Of a stretch of 64,000 bases of DNA, positions 47,043 through 57,900 are shown piece after piece. The DNA is from Staphylococcus felis (GTDB taxonomy: Bacteria; Bacillota; Bacilli; Staphylococcales; Staphylococcaceae), in the NCBI RefSeq assembly GCF_003012915.1, contig NZ_CP027770.1, forward strand, positions 1,054,001-1,118,000. Reading direction: 5' to 3'. Under the pieces are notes generated by a model. It was not told the origin of the DNA. It made no database searches and was given only the letters and a program-made list of their open reading frames with translations. The position numbers were made by a program, and so were the translations under genes. The stretch's first letter is position 1. Each line of letters starts with the position of its first letter.

Positions 47043-47783
47043 TTGCAAAAGGTTATTTTAGTCATTCATGGGATGCGAAGTGGAAAATTGAATGAAACAT
47101 TACTTCATTTTACAAAGAGACTTTTTAAAGAAACAGATTTAGATTATGACATTGCTTTCTTAGAGAGTAAAACACAAACATTATCTGACTGCATTAGTCA
47201 CAATGTCCAAAATGGATATCAGCAGATTCAAATGATCCCTTTACTTTTATTAAATGCGTCACATTATTTTGAGGATATCATCGCAATACGTGATGAATGG
47301 CAGTACAATCACCCAGAAATAGAAATTCAAATCGCACAACCATTAGGAACACATCCAGCTATGAAAGATTGGATAAGTGAACAAATTGAAAACTGTAGCA
47401 GTCAAATTAATGACAAAACAGCAATTGTCATATTAGCACATGGGAATAAGCGGTTTGATGAGCCAGACATAGCCCTGACCCAAATAACACAAGAATTAAC
47501 GGCACAGTATCATGCATGTTTTCCGGCGATGGTTTATGGATCGCTTAATTTCAAACAAATATTGCCACCATTAGCTCAAGTCTATAAGCGACTCATTATT
47601 ATTCCATATTTCTTTTATGATGGTTTTTTAGTGAATCGTACGAAACAGCAAATTAGCGAAATGCATCTAGACTGTGAAATGTATTTTACACCAGCAATTC
47701 ATTTTCACCCAATATTAAAAAAGGTCATCCTAGCACGACTACATGAATTAGAGGAGGGAGCATGTGTATCCGGTACAACTTAA
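47043..47783 (+). CDS. sirB: Sirohydrochlorin ferrochelatase (CbiX/SirB-like)
   Basis: A 246-residue CbiX-type chelatase that inserts iron into sirohydrochlorin to give siroheme, the cofactor of NirB. Two homologous halves are seen: VILVIHGMRSGKLNE with metal-site His at the start and VILAHGNKRFDEP in the second half; IQMIPLLLLNASHYFED and LIIIPYFFYDGFLVNR are the parallel segments. Earlier GTG codons (47025, 47034) overlap the SD (GAGGGG); TTG 47043 is best spaced. First gene of the operon behind the NreC boxes. It matches the gene called nirR in S. aureus. Confidence 0.85.
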   Translation: MQKVILVIHGMRSGKLNETLLHFTKRLFKETDLDYDIAFLESKTQTLSDCISHNVQNGYQQIQMIPLLLLNASHYFEDIIAIRDEWQYNHPEIEIQIAQPLGTHPAMKDWISEQIENCSSQINDKTAIVILAHGNKRFDEPDIALTQITQELTAQYHACFPAMVYGSLNFKQILPPLAQVYKRLIIIPYFFYDGFLVNRTKQQISEMHLDCEMYFTPAIHFHPILKKVILARLHELEEGACVSGTT

Positions 47784-48225
47784 TCTTAGTCAAAAGCACG
47801 TCACTATTATTGGTGGGGGAAAGATAGCATGGCGAAAGTTTAAGAAACTAAAAGATGAAGGATGCACGATTGATATTGTCAGTCCAACATTCCTTGAACT
47901 TTTCACGAATAGCGCTTGGCCCTCTCATATCCGATTCATTCAAAAGAGATACGAATCAAATGATATTGAAGGTGCAGACTTAATTATAATAGCGACGAAT
48001 GACCGAAAAGTGAATGACCAGGTGCGTTCAGATGCACAAAGCCATCAATGGGTTAATCATACGGGAGATCGTTCGCAATCTGATTTTTTTAATATGAAGA
48101 CAGTGACTTATGATCATGTCACATTTCATCTCAGTTCAAACGGGCAATCTGTTCAAAAAACACAATATTATGCCGCAAAACTTGAAACATTTTTAAAGAC
48201 ATTAGAGGGGGATTTTGATGCGTAA
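47764..48225 (+). CDS. sirC: Precorrin-2 dehydrogenase
   Basis: A 153-residue NAD-binding protein that oxidises precorrin-2 to sirohydrochlorin. Motifs: VTIIGGGKIAWRKFKKLKDEG (Rossmann loop), DLIIIATNDRKVNDQV, and the VTFHLSSNGQSVQKTQYYA C-terminal region. It is like the N-terminal module of CysG, here as a separate protein. GTG 47764 overlaps the sirB end by 20 bp. It acts between the SUMT reaction and sirB. Confidence 0.9.
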   Translation: MYPVQLNLSQKHVTIIGGGKIAWRKFKKLKDEGCTIDIVSPTFLELFTNSAWPSHIRFIQKRYESNDIEGADLIIIATNDRKVNDQVRSDAQSHQWVNHTGDRSQSDFFNMKTVTYDHVTFHLSSNGQSVQKTQYYAAKLETFLKTLEGDFDA

Positions 48226-50623
48226 AACAAAGTTATTAATGATTGGAAATGGCATGGCGGGTGTACGTACGATAGAAGAAATCTTAGAACGTGATCCGGA
48301 TCGTTTTGATATTACAATCATCGGTAAAGAACCATATCCGAATTACAATAGAATTATGTTATCAAATATATTGCAAAATAAAATGACTGTTGATGAGACG
48401 ATTATGAATCCATATGAATGGTATGAAGAGCACCATATTCACTTAATAACAGGTGATAAAGTCGTTAACATTAATCGAGAATTACAACATGTCGAAACAG
48501 AGCAAGGACAAGTTGTCGAATATGATCAAATGATTATTGCAACAGGTTCAGATTCATTCATCTTACCAATTGATGGCTCCAGGTTAGAGGGAGTTGTTGG
48601 TTTTAGAACGATTGATGATACAGAGAAAATGCTAGAGATAGCGAAAACGAAGAAAAAAGCTATTGTTATTGGCGGGGGACTATTAGGATTAGAGTGTGCA
48701 CGAGGACTTGTCGATCAAGGCATGGATGTGACAGTCGTTCACTTGGCAGAATGGCTTATGGAAGTACAACTTGACCGTAAAGCTGGAGAATTATTGAAAA
48801 CAGACTTGGAAAAGCAAGGAATAAAGTTTGAACTCCAAGCGAATACGCAAGAGATTATAGGTGATGAGCATGTAGAAGCGATACGTCTTTCTGATGGTCG
48901 TGTTTTAGAGGCTGATATGGTCGTGATGGCAGTTGGTATACGTCCAGTCACAAAAGAAGCACGTGCAGCAGGCTTAGAAATCGGACGAGGTATTGTTGTA
49001 GATGACTATATGAAAACAAGTGATCCCAATATCTATGCAGTGGGAGAATGCGCGGAACATCGCTCTAAAGTATATGGGTTAGTCGCGCCTTTATACGAAC
49101 AAGGCAAAGTATTAGCAGACCATATTACAGGAAACCTGACAGAAGGTTATAAGGGATCAACAACATTTACATCATTAAAAGTGTCAGGTTGTGATTTGTT
49201 TAGTGCTGGACGTATTAATGAAACAGATGAAATCCATGGAATTGAAACATTTAATAGTGTCGATAATATCTACAAAAAAGTATTTATCAAAGATCGTACC
49301 ATTGTAGGCGCTGTCCTGTATGGAGATATTGAGGAGGGCAACCGCTTCTACAATATGATGAAAAAAGGCGATACGATTGATGATTATACATTAGTATCTA
49401 TATTGCATAAAGCAGGTGAAGTCGATGCAATCAGTGTTGCAGAAATGGATGATGATGAAACGATATGTGGCTGTAATGGCGTATGTAAAGGAACTATCGT
49501 GAGTGCGATTCAAGAAGAAGGATTGACATCAGTGAATGAAGTGACCAAAGCGACTAAAGCAGGGAACTCTTGTGGTAAGTGTAAATCGCAAATTGCAGAG
49601 TTACTTGAACATACATTAGGTGAGGACTTTGTAGCGACTGCACCAACTGGCATTTGTGCGTGTACAGATTTAACGCGAGACCAAATTGTGACGCAAATAC
49701 GTGCGAAAGGACTCAAAACCTCAAAAGAAGTCCGCCACGTGTTAGATTTTAAAGACAAAGGGGGATGTCCGAAATGTCGCCCAGCGATTAATTACTATTT
49801 GAACATGGTCTATCCTCACGAGCATGAAGATGAAAGAGCATCACGATTTGCGAATGAGCGCTATCACGCCAATATTCAAAAAGATGGGACATTCTCAGTT
49901 ATTCCACAAATGCGTGGGGGTGTCACTGATGCAGATCAATTAATACGTTTAGGTGAAGTTGCGAAAAAGTATCATGTCCCACTCGTCAAAGTGACGGGTT
50001 CACAAAGAATTGGACTTTACGGCTTGAAAAAAGAAGAGCTCCCTCAAGTATGGGAAGAATTAGGGATGCGTTCAGCATCAGCATATGCGAAGAAAACACG
50101 TTCAGTCAAAAGTTGTGTGGGAAAAGAATTTTGTCGATTTGGCACACAGTATACGACTCAGTTAGGTATTCGATTAGAAAAAACATTCGAATATATTGAT
50201 ACGCCACATAAATTTAAAATGGGTGTATCAGGATGTCCAAGAAGCTGTGTCGAATCAGGCGTGAAAGATTTTGGTGTCATCGGTGTTGAGAATGGCTTCC
50301 AAATTTTCGTGGGCGGTAACGGTGGAACAACTGTTGAAGTCGCGGAGCATCTTACAACAGTCGAAACAGAAGATGAAGTGATTCAGTTATGTGGGGCTTA
50401 TATGCAATATTACAGAGAAACAGGGATATATGCAGAACGTACAGCACCATGGTTAAGACGATTAGGATTTGATCACATCAAAGCAGTCGTACTTGATCCA
50501 GAAAAACAAAAAGCATTGTTTAATCGTATTATGGATGCTAAAGAAGCGGTATCAGAAGAACCTTGGAATGCCATTATCAATAATGAAGAAAAGCAAAAAA
50601 TATTTGAAGTTGAGAAGGTGTAA
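48218..50623 (+). CDS. nirB: Nitrite reductase [NAD(P)H], large subunit
   Basis: An 801-residue assimilatory/dissimilatory-type enzyme that reduces nitrite to ammonium with NADH. In order: FAD/NAD domain (GNGMAGVRTIEEIL, VIGGGLLGLECARGL), two BFD-like [2Fe-2S] regions (CGCNGVCKG ... SCGKCKSQ and CACTDLT ... CPKCRP), and sulfite/nitrite reductase domains with the siroheme-4Fe4S cysteines CVGKEFCRFG and GCPRSC. All cluster Cys are present. ATG 48218 (not TTG 48215) follows AGAGGGGG. It overlaps sirC by 8 bp. Confidence 0.96.
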   Translation: MRKTKLLMIGNGMAGVRTIEEILERDPDRFDITIIGKEPYPNYNRIMLSNILQNKMTVDETIMNPYEWYEEHHIHLITGDKVVNINRELQHVETEQGQVVEYDQMIIATGSDSFILPIDGSRLEGVVGFRTIDDTEKMLEIAKTKKKAIVIGGGLLGLECARGLVDQGMDVTVVHLAEWLMEVQLDRKAGELLKTDLEKQGIKFELQANTQEIIGDEHVEAIRLSDGRVLEADMVVMAVGIRPVTKEARAAGLEIGRGIVVDDYMKTSDPNIYAVGECAEHRSKVYGLVAPLYEQGKVLADHITGNLTEGYKGSTTFTSLKVSGCDLFSAGRINETDEIHGIETFNSVDNIYKKVFIKDRTIVGAVLYGDIEEGNRFYNMMKKGDTIDDYTLVSILHKAGEVDAISVAEMDDDETICGCNGVCKGTIVSAIQEEGLTSVNEVTKATKAGNSCGKCKSQIAELLEHTLGEDFVATAPTGICACTDLTRDQIVTQIRAKGLKTSKEVRHVLDFKDKGGCPKCRPAINYYLNMVYPHEHEDERASRFANERYHANIQKDGTFSVIPQMRGGVTDADQLIRLGEVAKKYHVPLVKVTGSQRIGLYGLKKEELPQVWEELGMRSASAYAKKTRSVKSCVGKEFCRFGTQYTTQLGIRLEKTFEYIDTPHKFKMGVSGCPRSCVESGVKDFGVIGVENGFQIFVGGNGGTTVEVAEHLTTVETEDEVIQLCGAYMQYYRETGIYAERTAPWLRRLGFDHIKAVVLDPEKQKALFNRIMDAKEAVSEEPWNAIINNEEKQKIFEVEKV

Positions 50624-50628
50624 AAATC

Positions 50629-50940
50629 ATGCTACAAGAAAAAGTAAAAGTTGCACATATATCAGAACTTGAACCTTTAATTGGTAAAAAAATCATTGTC
50701 AATGGCATTCAAATTGGACTTTTTTTAATGGAAAATGGTGATATTAAAGCCATTCATAACGTATGTCCACATAAAGAAGGACCATTGTCAGAGGGAACAG
50801 TGAGCGGGCATTATGTTTTTTGTCCATTACATGATCAAAAAATTGATTTAAACAGTGGTGAAGTTCAAGAACCAGATGAAGGCTGTGTTGCGACATATGC
50901 GGTAGAAGTAAAGGATGGAGATATATACGTATGTCTCTAA
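50629..50940 (+). CDS. nirD: Nitrite reductase [NAD(P)H], small subunit
   Basis: A 103-residue Rieske-like partner of NirB. Unlike many NirD proteins that lack the cluster residues, the motif here is complete: CPHKEGPLSEG and CPLHDQKIDL (C-x-H ... C-x2-H). It lies 5 bp after nirB and its end overlaps the methyltransferase gene by 10 bp. It should sit on NirB and aid electron flow. Confidence 0.94.
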   Translation: MLQEKVKVAHISELEPLIGKKIIVNGIQIGLFLMENGDIKAIHNVCPHKEGPLSEGTVSGHYVFCPLHDQKIDLNSGEVQEPDEGCVATYAVEVKDGDIYVCL

Positions 50941-51869
50941 TCGAAAAGGGTAAAGTTTATTTAGTGGGAGCAGGACCAGGCAATCCGCTCTACTTAACTC
51001 GCAAAGCCGAACGATGTATACAAAAAGCGGACGTTATTTTATACGATCAACTTGTAAACCCCTTTATTTTACAATTATCAAAACCAAGTGCGGAATGGAT
51101 TCATGTTGGGAAAACGCCTTATACAAAATATATAAAACAAGAACGTATCAATGCATTATTAGTTGAAAAAGCGAATGAATATCAGACAGTTGTTCGACTT
51201 AAAGGTGGAGATCCAGCGATATTTGGACGTGTTGCTGAAGAAGTCGAAACATTAAAAGCGCATGGTATTCACTTTGAAATCGTTCCAGGTGTTACAGCAG
51301 CAAGTGCAGCAGTGAGTCAATTAGAGAGAGGATTAACTGAAAGAAATGTATCTACAAATATTACATTTACAACAGGACACTTCAAAAATAACGAAGACAA
51401 TGAAATTGATATCACAACGTTAACTCACAATGGAACATTAGCGATATATATGGGGATTAAACGCTTGCCGCAACTAATGCAACAGATTAAGTCGCATATT
51501 CAAAAAGACTTTCCAGTGGCAGTTGTGTTCAATGCATCATGTCATAATCAATATATCGTGACAGGTACTGTAACAACGATAGTCGATCGAATAGCACAAT
51601 TACCGGAACGACTCGGCCCAGGTATCACTATCGTTGGAGATGTAGCAAGAGAGATTCAGTCTGACACAGTATTACCTTTACAATCTCCAGACATTATTTT
51701 ATTACAAGGACCAAAAGACGCTTGTTTATCACTTGCATATGACTTATATGAACAAGGTCAAGTGGCCTATCTAGATTACCAAAATGATAATACTATTCAC
51801 CACACTCAGCGTCAAAAAATAACTGAGTTGATCCAACAGACACGTATTACAGAAATCATTAAATTATAA
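50931..51869 (+). CDS. cobA: Uroporphyrinogen-III C-methyltransferase
   Basis: A 312-residue SAM-dependent enzyme that methylates uroporphyrinogen III twice to precorrin-2, the first step to siroheme. Motifs: VYLVGAGPGNPLYLTRKAER, YDQLVN, VRLKGGDPAIFGR, VPGVTAASAA. About the last 60 residues (SPDIILLQGPKDACLSLAYDLYE...) extend beyond the usual 250-residue core. It completes the siroheme set in the operon. ATG 50931 overlaps nirD. Confidence 0.92.
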   Translation: MSLIEKGKVYLVGAGPGNPLYLTRKAERCIQKADVILYDQLVNPFILQLSKPSAEWIHVGKTPYTKYIKQERINALLVEKANEYQTVVRLKGGDPAIFGRVAEEVETLKAHGIHFEIVPGVTAASAAVSQLERGLTERNVSTNITFTTGHFKNNEDNEIDITTLTHNGTLAIYMGIKRLPQLMQQIKSHIQKDFPVAVVFNASCHNQYIVTGTVTTIVDRIAQLPERLGPGITIVGDVAREIQSDTVLPLQSPDIILLQGPKDACLSLAYDLYEQGQVAYLDYQNDNTIHHTQRQKITELIQQTRITEIIKL

Positions 51870-51909
51870 AAAGAATCAAAAGGCAAGGATAAAAAGCAGT
51901 AGGATTAGA

Positions 51910-52181
51910 GTCTGGGGCATCAATCCCAAAAATAATAGCGTAGAGATGATTGAATCACCTCTATGCTTTTCTTTTATCAATCATTCGTATTGTTTGGCTC
52001 GCATTTCCTAGGGGATGGGTCGAGCCCTGGTCTCGACGCTCATCCTATTCCCTCAGGCGTCTCGCCAACAATACGACGTTATATATGTGTCATTTTACAT
52101 CAAAACACTTTAAAAAAGCCTTTTTCGTAGCATTTAATTGTAGAAAAACTTCGAGATATTTATGTCCCAGCCTGGTCCAGA
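51910..52181 (-). repeat. Palindromic repeat family A, copy 5 (reversed)
   Basis: The family A unit in reverse orientation, from TCTGGGGCATCAATCCC to TTTATGTCCCAGCCTGG. It carries both core arms (CGTATTGTTTGGCTCGC and GCCAACAATACGACG). It lies at the end of the nir operon and before the nucleotidase promoter, and may terminate the nir transcript. A frame across it (51950-52213) is not a gene. Confidence 0.85.
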
Positions 52182-52323
52182 TGAAAAAACTGCTATATCC
52201 TAGCCTTTTTTAAATAGATGAATCTATTTTACGTAAATCATAAATAAATTTTATGAAACTTTAATTTAAAGTTCATTAAATATGCTAGGATATATGAGAA
52301 TACAATAAAAAAGGGGGATTTAA

Positions 52324-54720
52324 ATGAAAAATAGGATTTTACCCATCATACTAATGATATGTTGTGTAATGGGGATATTACTTGCATTCGATGGTCCATC
52401 TGTTCATGCAGACGAACTAGTACCATCAAATCAACAATCTGGTGAAACTGTAGAAAAGGTTGATACAGTTATACCCAAATCTCAAGCTGATACAGAAAGT
52501 CAAGTGACTGAACAAGATACAACGACAGAACTTTCTAATGACAATCCAGAGCAATCATCAAAAGTAAATGCACTCAAAGCAAATCAAAACCAAGAGATAA
52601 ATAAAATCGAATCACAACAAGATAATGTTAAGCAATCAGAAACAGTACCGTCAATAGAGCCTGAAGACACAGCGCAAAATACTGATTCAATGAAAGCTGA
52701 AGGTGCACAACAACCAGCACTGCGAGCTACTACACAATCTGAAAATAGCAATCAAGCTCATGATACGAAGCGTACGATTTTACATACAAATGACATACAT
52801 GGGCGAATGGTGGAAGAAGATGGTCGTGTCATTGGGTTGCCTAAACTTAAGGCAATCAAAGAACAAAAGCAGCCTGATTTAATGGTTGACGCGGGCGATG
52901 CATTCCAAGGATTGCCTCTTTCGAATCAATCTAAAGGTGAAGAAATGGCTAAAGCAATGAATGAAGTCGGCTATGATGCGATGGCAGCTGGAAATCATGA
53001 ATTTGACTTTGGTTATGACCAATTGAAAAAATTAGAAGGGATGTTAAACTTTCCAATCTTAAGTTCTAACGTGTATAAAGACGGAAAATTATCCTTTAAA
53101 CCTTCAGTCATCATTGAAAAAAAGGGTTTGAAATATGGTGTAATCGGTGTGACGACACCCGAAACCAAAACGAAGACAAGTCCTGTAGGGATTAAAGGCG
53201 TGACATTTACAGATCCATTAAAAAGTGTCATACGTGAAATGGATAAGCTCAACGGTCAAGTGGATATTTTTGTTATTTTATCTCATTTAGGCATTGATGA
53301 AACGACGAAAGAGGTATGGCGTGGTGATTATTTAACGAAACAGTTAAGTCAGAATAAAAACTATCAAGTCCCTATTTTTGTCATTGATGGTCATTCACAT
53401 TCTGTACTACAAAACGGTGAAACTTTTGGACATGATCTCCTTGCACAAACTGGTACAGCACTTGCAAATATTGGCCAAATTACATTTGATTATCATGATG
53501 CACATGTTGAAAATGCGAAAGCGTCATTGATTTCAGCTGAAGATGTCAAAAATGTCGTTCCTAATGCAGCATTACAAAATCAAGTGGAACAAGCTAATAA
53601 GCAATTTTTAGCGGAAACATCAGAAGTGATTGTTCCAAATCATACCATCGATTTGATGGGAGAACGTGAAGCGGTTCGTACAGGTGAGACAAATCTAGGC
53701 AATGCTATCGCTGATGCTATGGAGGCATATGGTCAAACTGGATTTAGTCATCCATCAGATTTTGCAGTTACGAACAGTGGTGGCATTCGAGCATCAATTA
53801 AAAAAGGAGAAGTTACCCTTAATGACATTATGACTGTTTTGCCATTTGGTAATACAATTGCACAAATTCAAGTTAAAGGAGATGATGTTCTAAAAGCCTT
53901 TGAACAAAGTCTAAGTGCACAAGTTGTAGAAACAAATGGTCAAAAGCAACTCGCTGCTAGTGGTGGGTTCCTTCAGATTTCTCGTTCTATTCGTGTTTAT
54001 TATGATTTAGACCAAGAACCTGGGAACCGCGTTCGTGAAGTGCAATTATTTAATCATCAAACAAATCGATTTGAACCACTTGATTTAAATCGAACATATT
54101 ATGTTGCGACAAATGATTTTACCGCTTCAGGTGGAGATGGCTATGATATGTTTATCGGCCCTCGTGAAGAAGGGGTATCTCTTGATAAAGTTTTTGCAGA
54201 TTACTTGAAGGTGGCAGATCTTTCGCAATATGATACGACACAACCAGTTCGTATCATTAATGGTGTACCCGAGTCAACATCTCAAAATACATCAGAAGGG
54301 CAGCCTGAAATCGAGAAGATACAAACACATCCAAAAGTCGAACAACAACAGATTGGACAGGCATCAGGATTTTCAAACGATAGCGCAACGCAACAAACAA
54401 ATACTTCTCATTCAGTTGCAACAATATCTAATTCTCATCTACAAGCGTTAGGCAATGCTTCAGAAACGTTGAACGTGGCATCAGGAAAAATGATGCTATG
54501 GGATAAAACGATTACTGAATCAAAACATCATTTGCAGCTTACATCAGTAGACGAGACATTTAGCAATGAACACTCTACAGCTCAAAAGAATAATCATGCG
54601 CGTGTTGACGTTTTACCTGAAACAGGAACGAATGAAGCAATACCACTAGGATTAGGCCTTATGATGATAGGTGCAGGTATGGTCGTAGTGAGGTTTAGAC
54701 GTCATCATTCACAAATTTAA
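52324..54720 (+). CDS. LPXTG-anchored 5'-nucleotidase (AdsA-like)
   Basis: A 798-residue surface enzyme: signal peptide (about 1-30, ending VHADE), a low-complexity Gln/Glu/Thr/Ser stretch (about 35-150), a metallophosphatase domain (ILHTNDIHGRM, DAGDAFQGLP, AGNHEFDFG, VIDGHSHSV), the 5'-nucleotidase C domain (TNSGGIRASIKKG, ASGGDGYDMF), a spacer, then LPETG, a hydrophobic segment and RFRRHH. It should make adenosine from AMP or related nucleotides at the cell surface, a known immune-evasion role of staphylococcal AdsA; equivalence is inferred. SrtA would anchor it. It lies between nir and nar. Confidence 0.9.
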   Translation: MKNRILPIILMICCVMGILLAFDGPSVHADELVPSNQQSGETVEKVDTVIPKSQADTESQVTEQDTTTELSNDNPEQSSKVNALKANQNQEINKIESQQDNVKQSETVPSIEPEDTAQNTDSMKAEGAQQPALRATTQSENSNQAHDTKRTILHTNDIHGRMVEEDGRVIGLPKLKAIKEQKQPDLMVDAGDAFQGLPLSNQSKGEEMAKAMNEVGYDAMAAGNHEFDFGYDQLKKLEGMLNFPILSSNVYKDGKLSFKPSVIIEKKGLKYGVIGVTTPETKTKTSPVGIKGVTFTDPLKSVIREMDKLNGQVDIFVILSHLGIDETTKEVWRGDYLTKQLSQNKNYQVPIFVIDGHSHSVLQNGETFGHDLLAQTGTALANIGQITFDYHDAHVENAKASLISAEDVKNVVPNAALQNQVEQANKQFLAETSEVIVPNHTIDLMGEREAVRTGETNLGNAIADAMEAYGQTGFSHPSDFAVTNSGGIRASIKKGEVTLNDIMTVLPFGNTIAQIQVKGDDVLKAFEQSLSAQVVETNGQKQLAASGGFLQISRSIRVYYDLDQEPGNRVREVQLFNHQTNRFEPLDLNRTYYVATNDFTASGGDGYDMFIGPREEGVSLDKVFADYLKVADLSQYDTTQPVRIINGVPESTSQNTSEGQPEIEKIQTHPKVEQQQIGQASGFSNDSATQQTNTSHSVATISNSHLQALGNASETLNVASGKMMLWDKTITESKHHLQLTSVDETFSNEHSTAQKNNHARVDVLPETGTNEAIPLGLGLMMIGAGMVVVRFRRHHSQI

Positions 54721-54730
54721 AATGAAGTAT

Positions 54731-54778
54731 CAGACTAGATTGACGCCATAGTTGAAGGTGTGCAATCTGGTCTTTTTT
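54731..54778 (+). terminator. Terminator of the nucleotidase gene
   Basis: AGACTAGATTG and CAATCTGGTCT pair, followed by TTTTTTT. Confidence 0.8.
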
Positions 54779-54826
54779 TGGAATGGCAAGCTTTTTGAGA
54801 CTGGAAGTGGTGTTCAACTGTTTTGA

Positions 54827-54861
54827 TAGGGATTCTCCTTAGTTAAATAGGCATTTCCCTA
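54827..54861 (+). promoter_or_regulatory. Paired NreC-like boxes of the nar operon
   Basis: TAGGGATTCTCCTT (54827-54840) and TAGGCATTTCCCTA (54848-54861). Each deviates at one or two positions from TRGGGN4CCCYA. They start 21 bp apart, two helical turns, so two NreC dimers would lie on one face of the DNA. A -10-like TAAAAT follows near 54886. Confidence 0.7.
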
Positions 54862-54932
54862 ATATCGTGAAAAATTGAACAAAGGTAAAATAGTGATAAC
54901 TAGGAAAGTCTATGGGAATGAGGAGGATAAAA

Positions 54933-57900
54933 ATGGCAAAATTTGGATTAAATTTTTTTAAGCCAACTGAAAAGTTCAATGGCAACTGGTCAGTATTGGA
55001 GCATAAAAGCCGTGAATGGGAGAAAATGTATCGAGAAAGATGGAGTCATGACAAAGTTGTGCGTACGACCCATGGTGTGAATTGTACGGGATCGTGCTCT
55101 TGGAAAGTATTTGTCAAAAACGGTGTCATTACATGGGAAAATCAACAAATTGACTATCCAAGTTGTGGCCCAGATATGCCAGAGTTTGAGCCGCGTGGAT
55201 GTCCTCGTGGTGCTTCTTTTTCTTGGTATGAGTACAGTCCATTGCGTATTAAATATCCATATATTAGAGGGAAACTTTGGGAATTGTGGACCGCTGCATT
55301 AGAAGAACATCAAGACCCTATAAAAGCTTGGGCCTCTATCGTAGAAGATGAGGACAAAGCGCGTATATACAAATCTGCACGAGGAAAAGGCGGCCATATT
55401 CGTGCAAAGTGGAAAGATGTCTCTCAATTAATTGCAGCACAATTAATTTATACTATCAAAAAAGATGGTCCGGACCGTATAGCTGGATTCACACCAATTC
55501 CTGCGATGTCTATGATTAGCTATGCAGCGGGCGCGAGATTTATCTCACTTCTAGGTGGAGAAATGTTAAGTTTTTATGATTGGTATGCTGACTTACCACC
55601 TGCTTCACCACAAATTTGGGGTGAACAAACAGATGTACCAGAATCAAGTGATTGGTATAACGCATCCTATATTATGATGTGGGGATCAAATGTCCCGTTA
55701 ACACGTACGCCAGATGCACACTTTATGACGGAAGTTCGTTATAAGGGCGCAAAAGTGGTTTCTGTAGCGCCAGACTATGCCGAAAATGTCAAGTTTGCAG
55801 ATAACTGGCTAGCCCCTAATCCAGGTACCGATGCGGCATTAGCACAAGCAATGACACATGTTATCTTACAAGAATTTTATGAAGACCAACCGTCGGAAAT
55901 GTTTATCAATTATGCGAAACAATATTCAGATATGCCATTTATTATTCGCCTTGATCAAGATGATAACGGTTATAAAGCTGGACGATTTTTGCGTTCGAGT
56001 GACTTTGGAGGTACGACTGAAAATAGTGAGTGGAAACCAGTTGTGATTGATGCAAACACCGACACAATTCAAGTTCCAAATGGCACAATGGGACAGCGCT
56101 GGGAAGAAGGTAAACAATGGAACTTAAAGCTTGAAAATGAAAATGGTGAAGCAATTGACCCTGCCATGACAGTTGCGAATGGAGCACACAGCATTGAAAC
56201 GATTCAGTTTCCATATTTTGATAATGATGGGAATGGAATTTTTGAACGTCCTATACCAGTTCGTCACGTTAAACTAGCGAATGATGAGGACGTATTAGTG
56301 ACTACAGTTTACGACTTAATGGCAAGTCAATACGGTGTTAAACGCTTTAATCATGTGCTTGAAGCAAAAGGATTTGATGATACTGAATCGTTTTATACAC
56401 CAGCATGGCAAGAAAAAGTAACTGGTGTTAAAGCCAACGTGATTACACAAGTGGCACGAGAATTTGCTCAAAATGCGATTGATACAGGTGGCCGCTCTAT
56501 GATTATTATGGGTGCGGGTATTAATCATTGGTTCAACTCAGATACGATTTATCGTTCAATCCTTAACCTAGTGATTTTATGTGGATGTCAAGGCGTCAAT
56601 GGTGGCGGATGGGCACATTATGTAGGTCAAGAAAAATGTCGTCCAATTGAAGGATGGAGTACGATTGCTTTTGCCAAAGACTGGCAAGGTCCACCACGTC
56701 TACAAAACGGGACAAGTTGGTTCTATTTTGCAACGGATCAGTGGAAATATGAAGAATCAGGTGTTGACCGATTAGCCTCTCCTTTAGCGGATAGTATTAA
56801 ATTGCAACATCCAGCAGACTATAACGTTTTAGCAGCACGTAATGGCTGGCTGCCATCTTACCCGCAATTTGACCGCAATAGTTTGTTATGGGGAGAAGAA
56901 TCGCGAGACCGCGGTGAATTTACAAATGAAGCGATTTTAAAACAAGCGATTGAAGATGTAAAGACACGTCAAACTAAATTTGCTGTTGAAAATCCAGGAT
57001 TACGCAAAAATCATCCGAAAACCTTATTCGTGTGGCGTTCAAACTTAATCTCAAGTTCGGCTAAAGGTCAAGAATATTTTATGAAACACTTACTTGGAAC
57101 AAAATCTGCGTTAATGGCTGAACCTAATGAAAAAGATAAGCCTGAAGAGATTGAGTGGAGCGATGATACTGTTGGAAAGTTAGATTTGCTTGTATCGCTT
57201 GATTTTCGTATGACGGCGACACCTTTATATTCCGATATTGTGTTACCTGCAGCAACATGGTACGAAAAACATGATATTTCATCTACAGATATGCATCCAT
57301 TTATTCATCCGTTCAATCCGGCTATTGATCCATTATGGGAGTCGCGTTCAGATTGGGACATCTTTAAAACTATTAGTAAAACATTTTCAGAGATGTCACG
57401 TGTGCATTTACGAGGAACGTTTAAAGATGTTGTGACGTCTCCTTTAGCGCATGATTCAAAGCAAGAAATCTCTCTTGCATACGGTAAAGTCTATGACTGG
57501 ACTAAGGGAGAAGTTGAAGCTATACCAGGAAAGACGATGCCAGGATTTGCAGTTGTTGACCGTACGTATACAGATGTTCACGATAAGTTCATTTCAGTCG
57601 GACCATTACTTGAAAATGGCAAAGTAGGAGCCCATGGCGTGAGCTTCTCTGTTAAAGAAGAGTACGACGAATTACGTAGCATGGTCGGAACATGGGATGA
57701 TGATACGGTGAAAAAGAATAAGCCACGTATTGATACAGCGCGTAAAGTGGCAGATGTCATTTTAAACGTATCATCAGCATCTAATGGACGTGTATCTCAA
57801 AAATCATATGAAGATTTAGAAGCACAAACAGGAGTGACACTGAAAGATATTTCCGCAGAACGAGCATCCGAGAAGATTACATTTTTAAACATTACATCTC

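Noticed and set aside
51950..52213. 87-codon frame downstream of the nir operon
   Set aside because: It lies entirely within and around the reversed A repeat and has no ribosome site.
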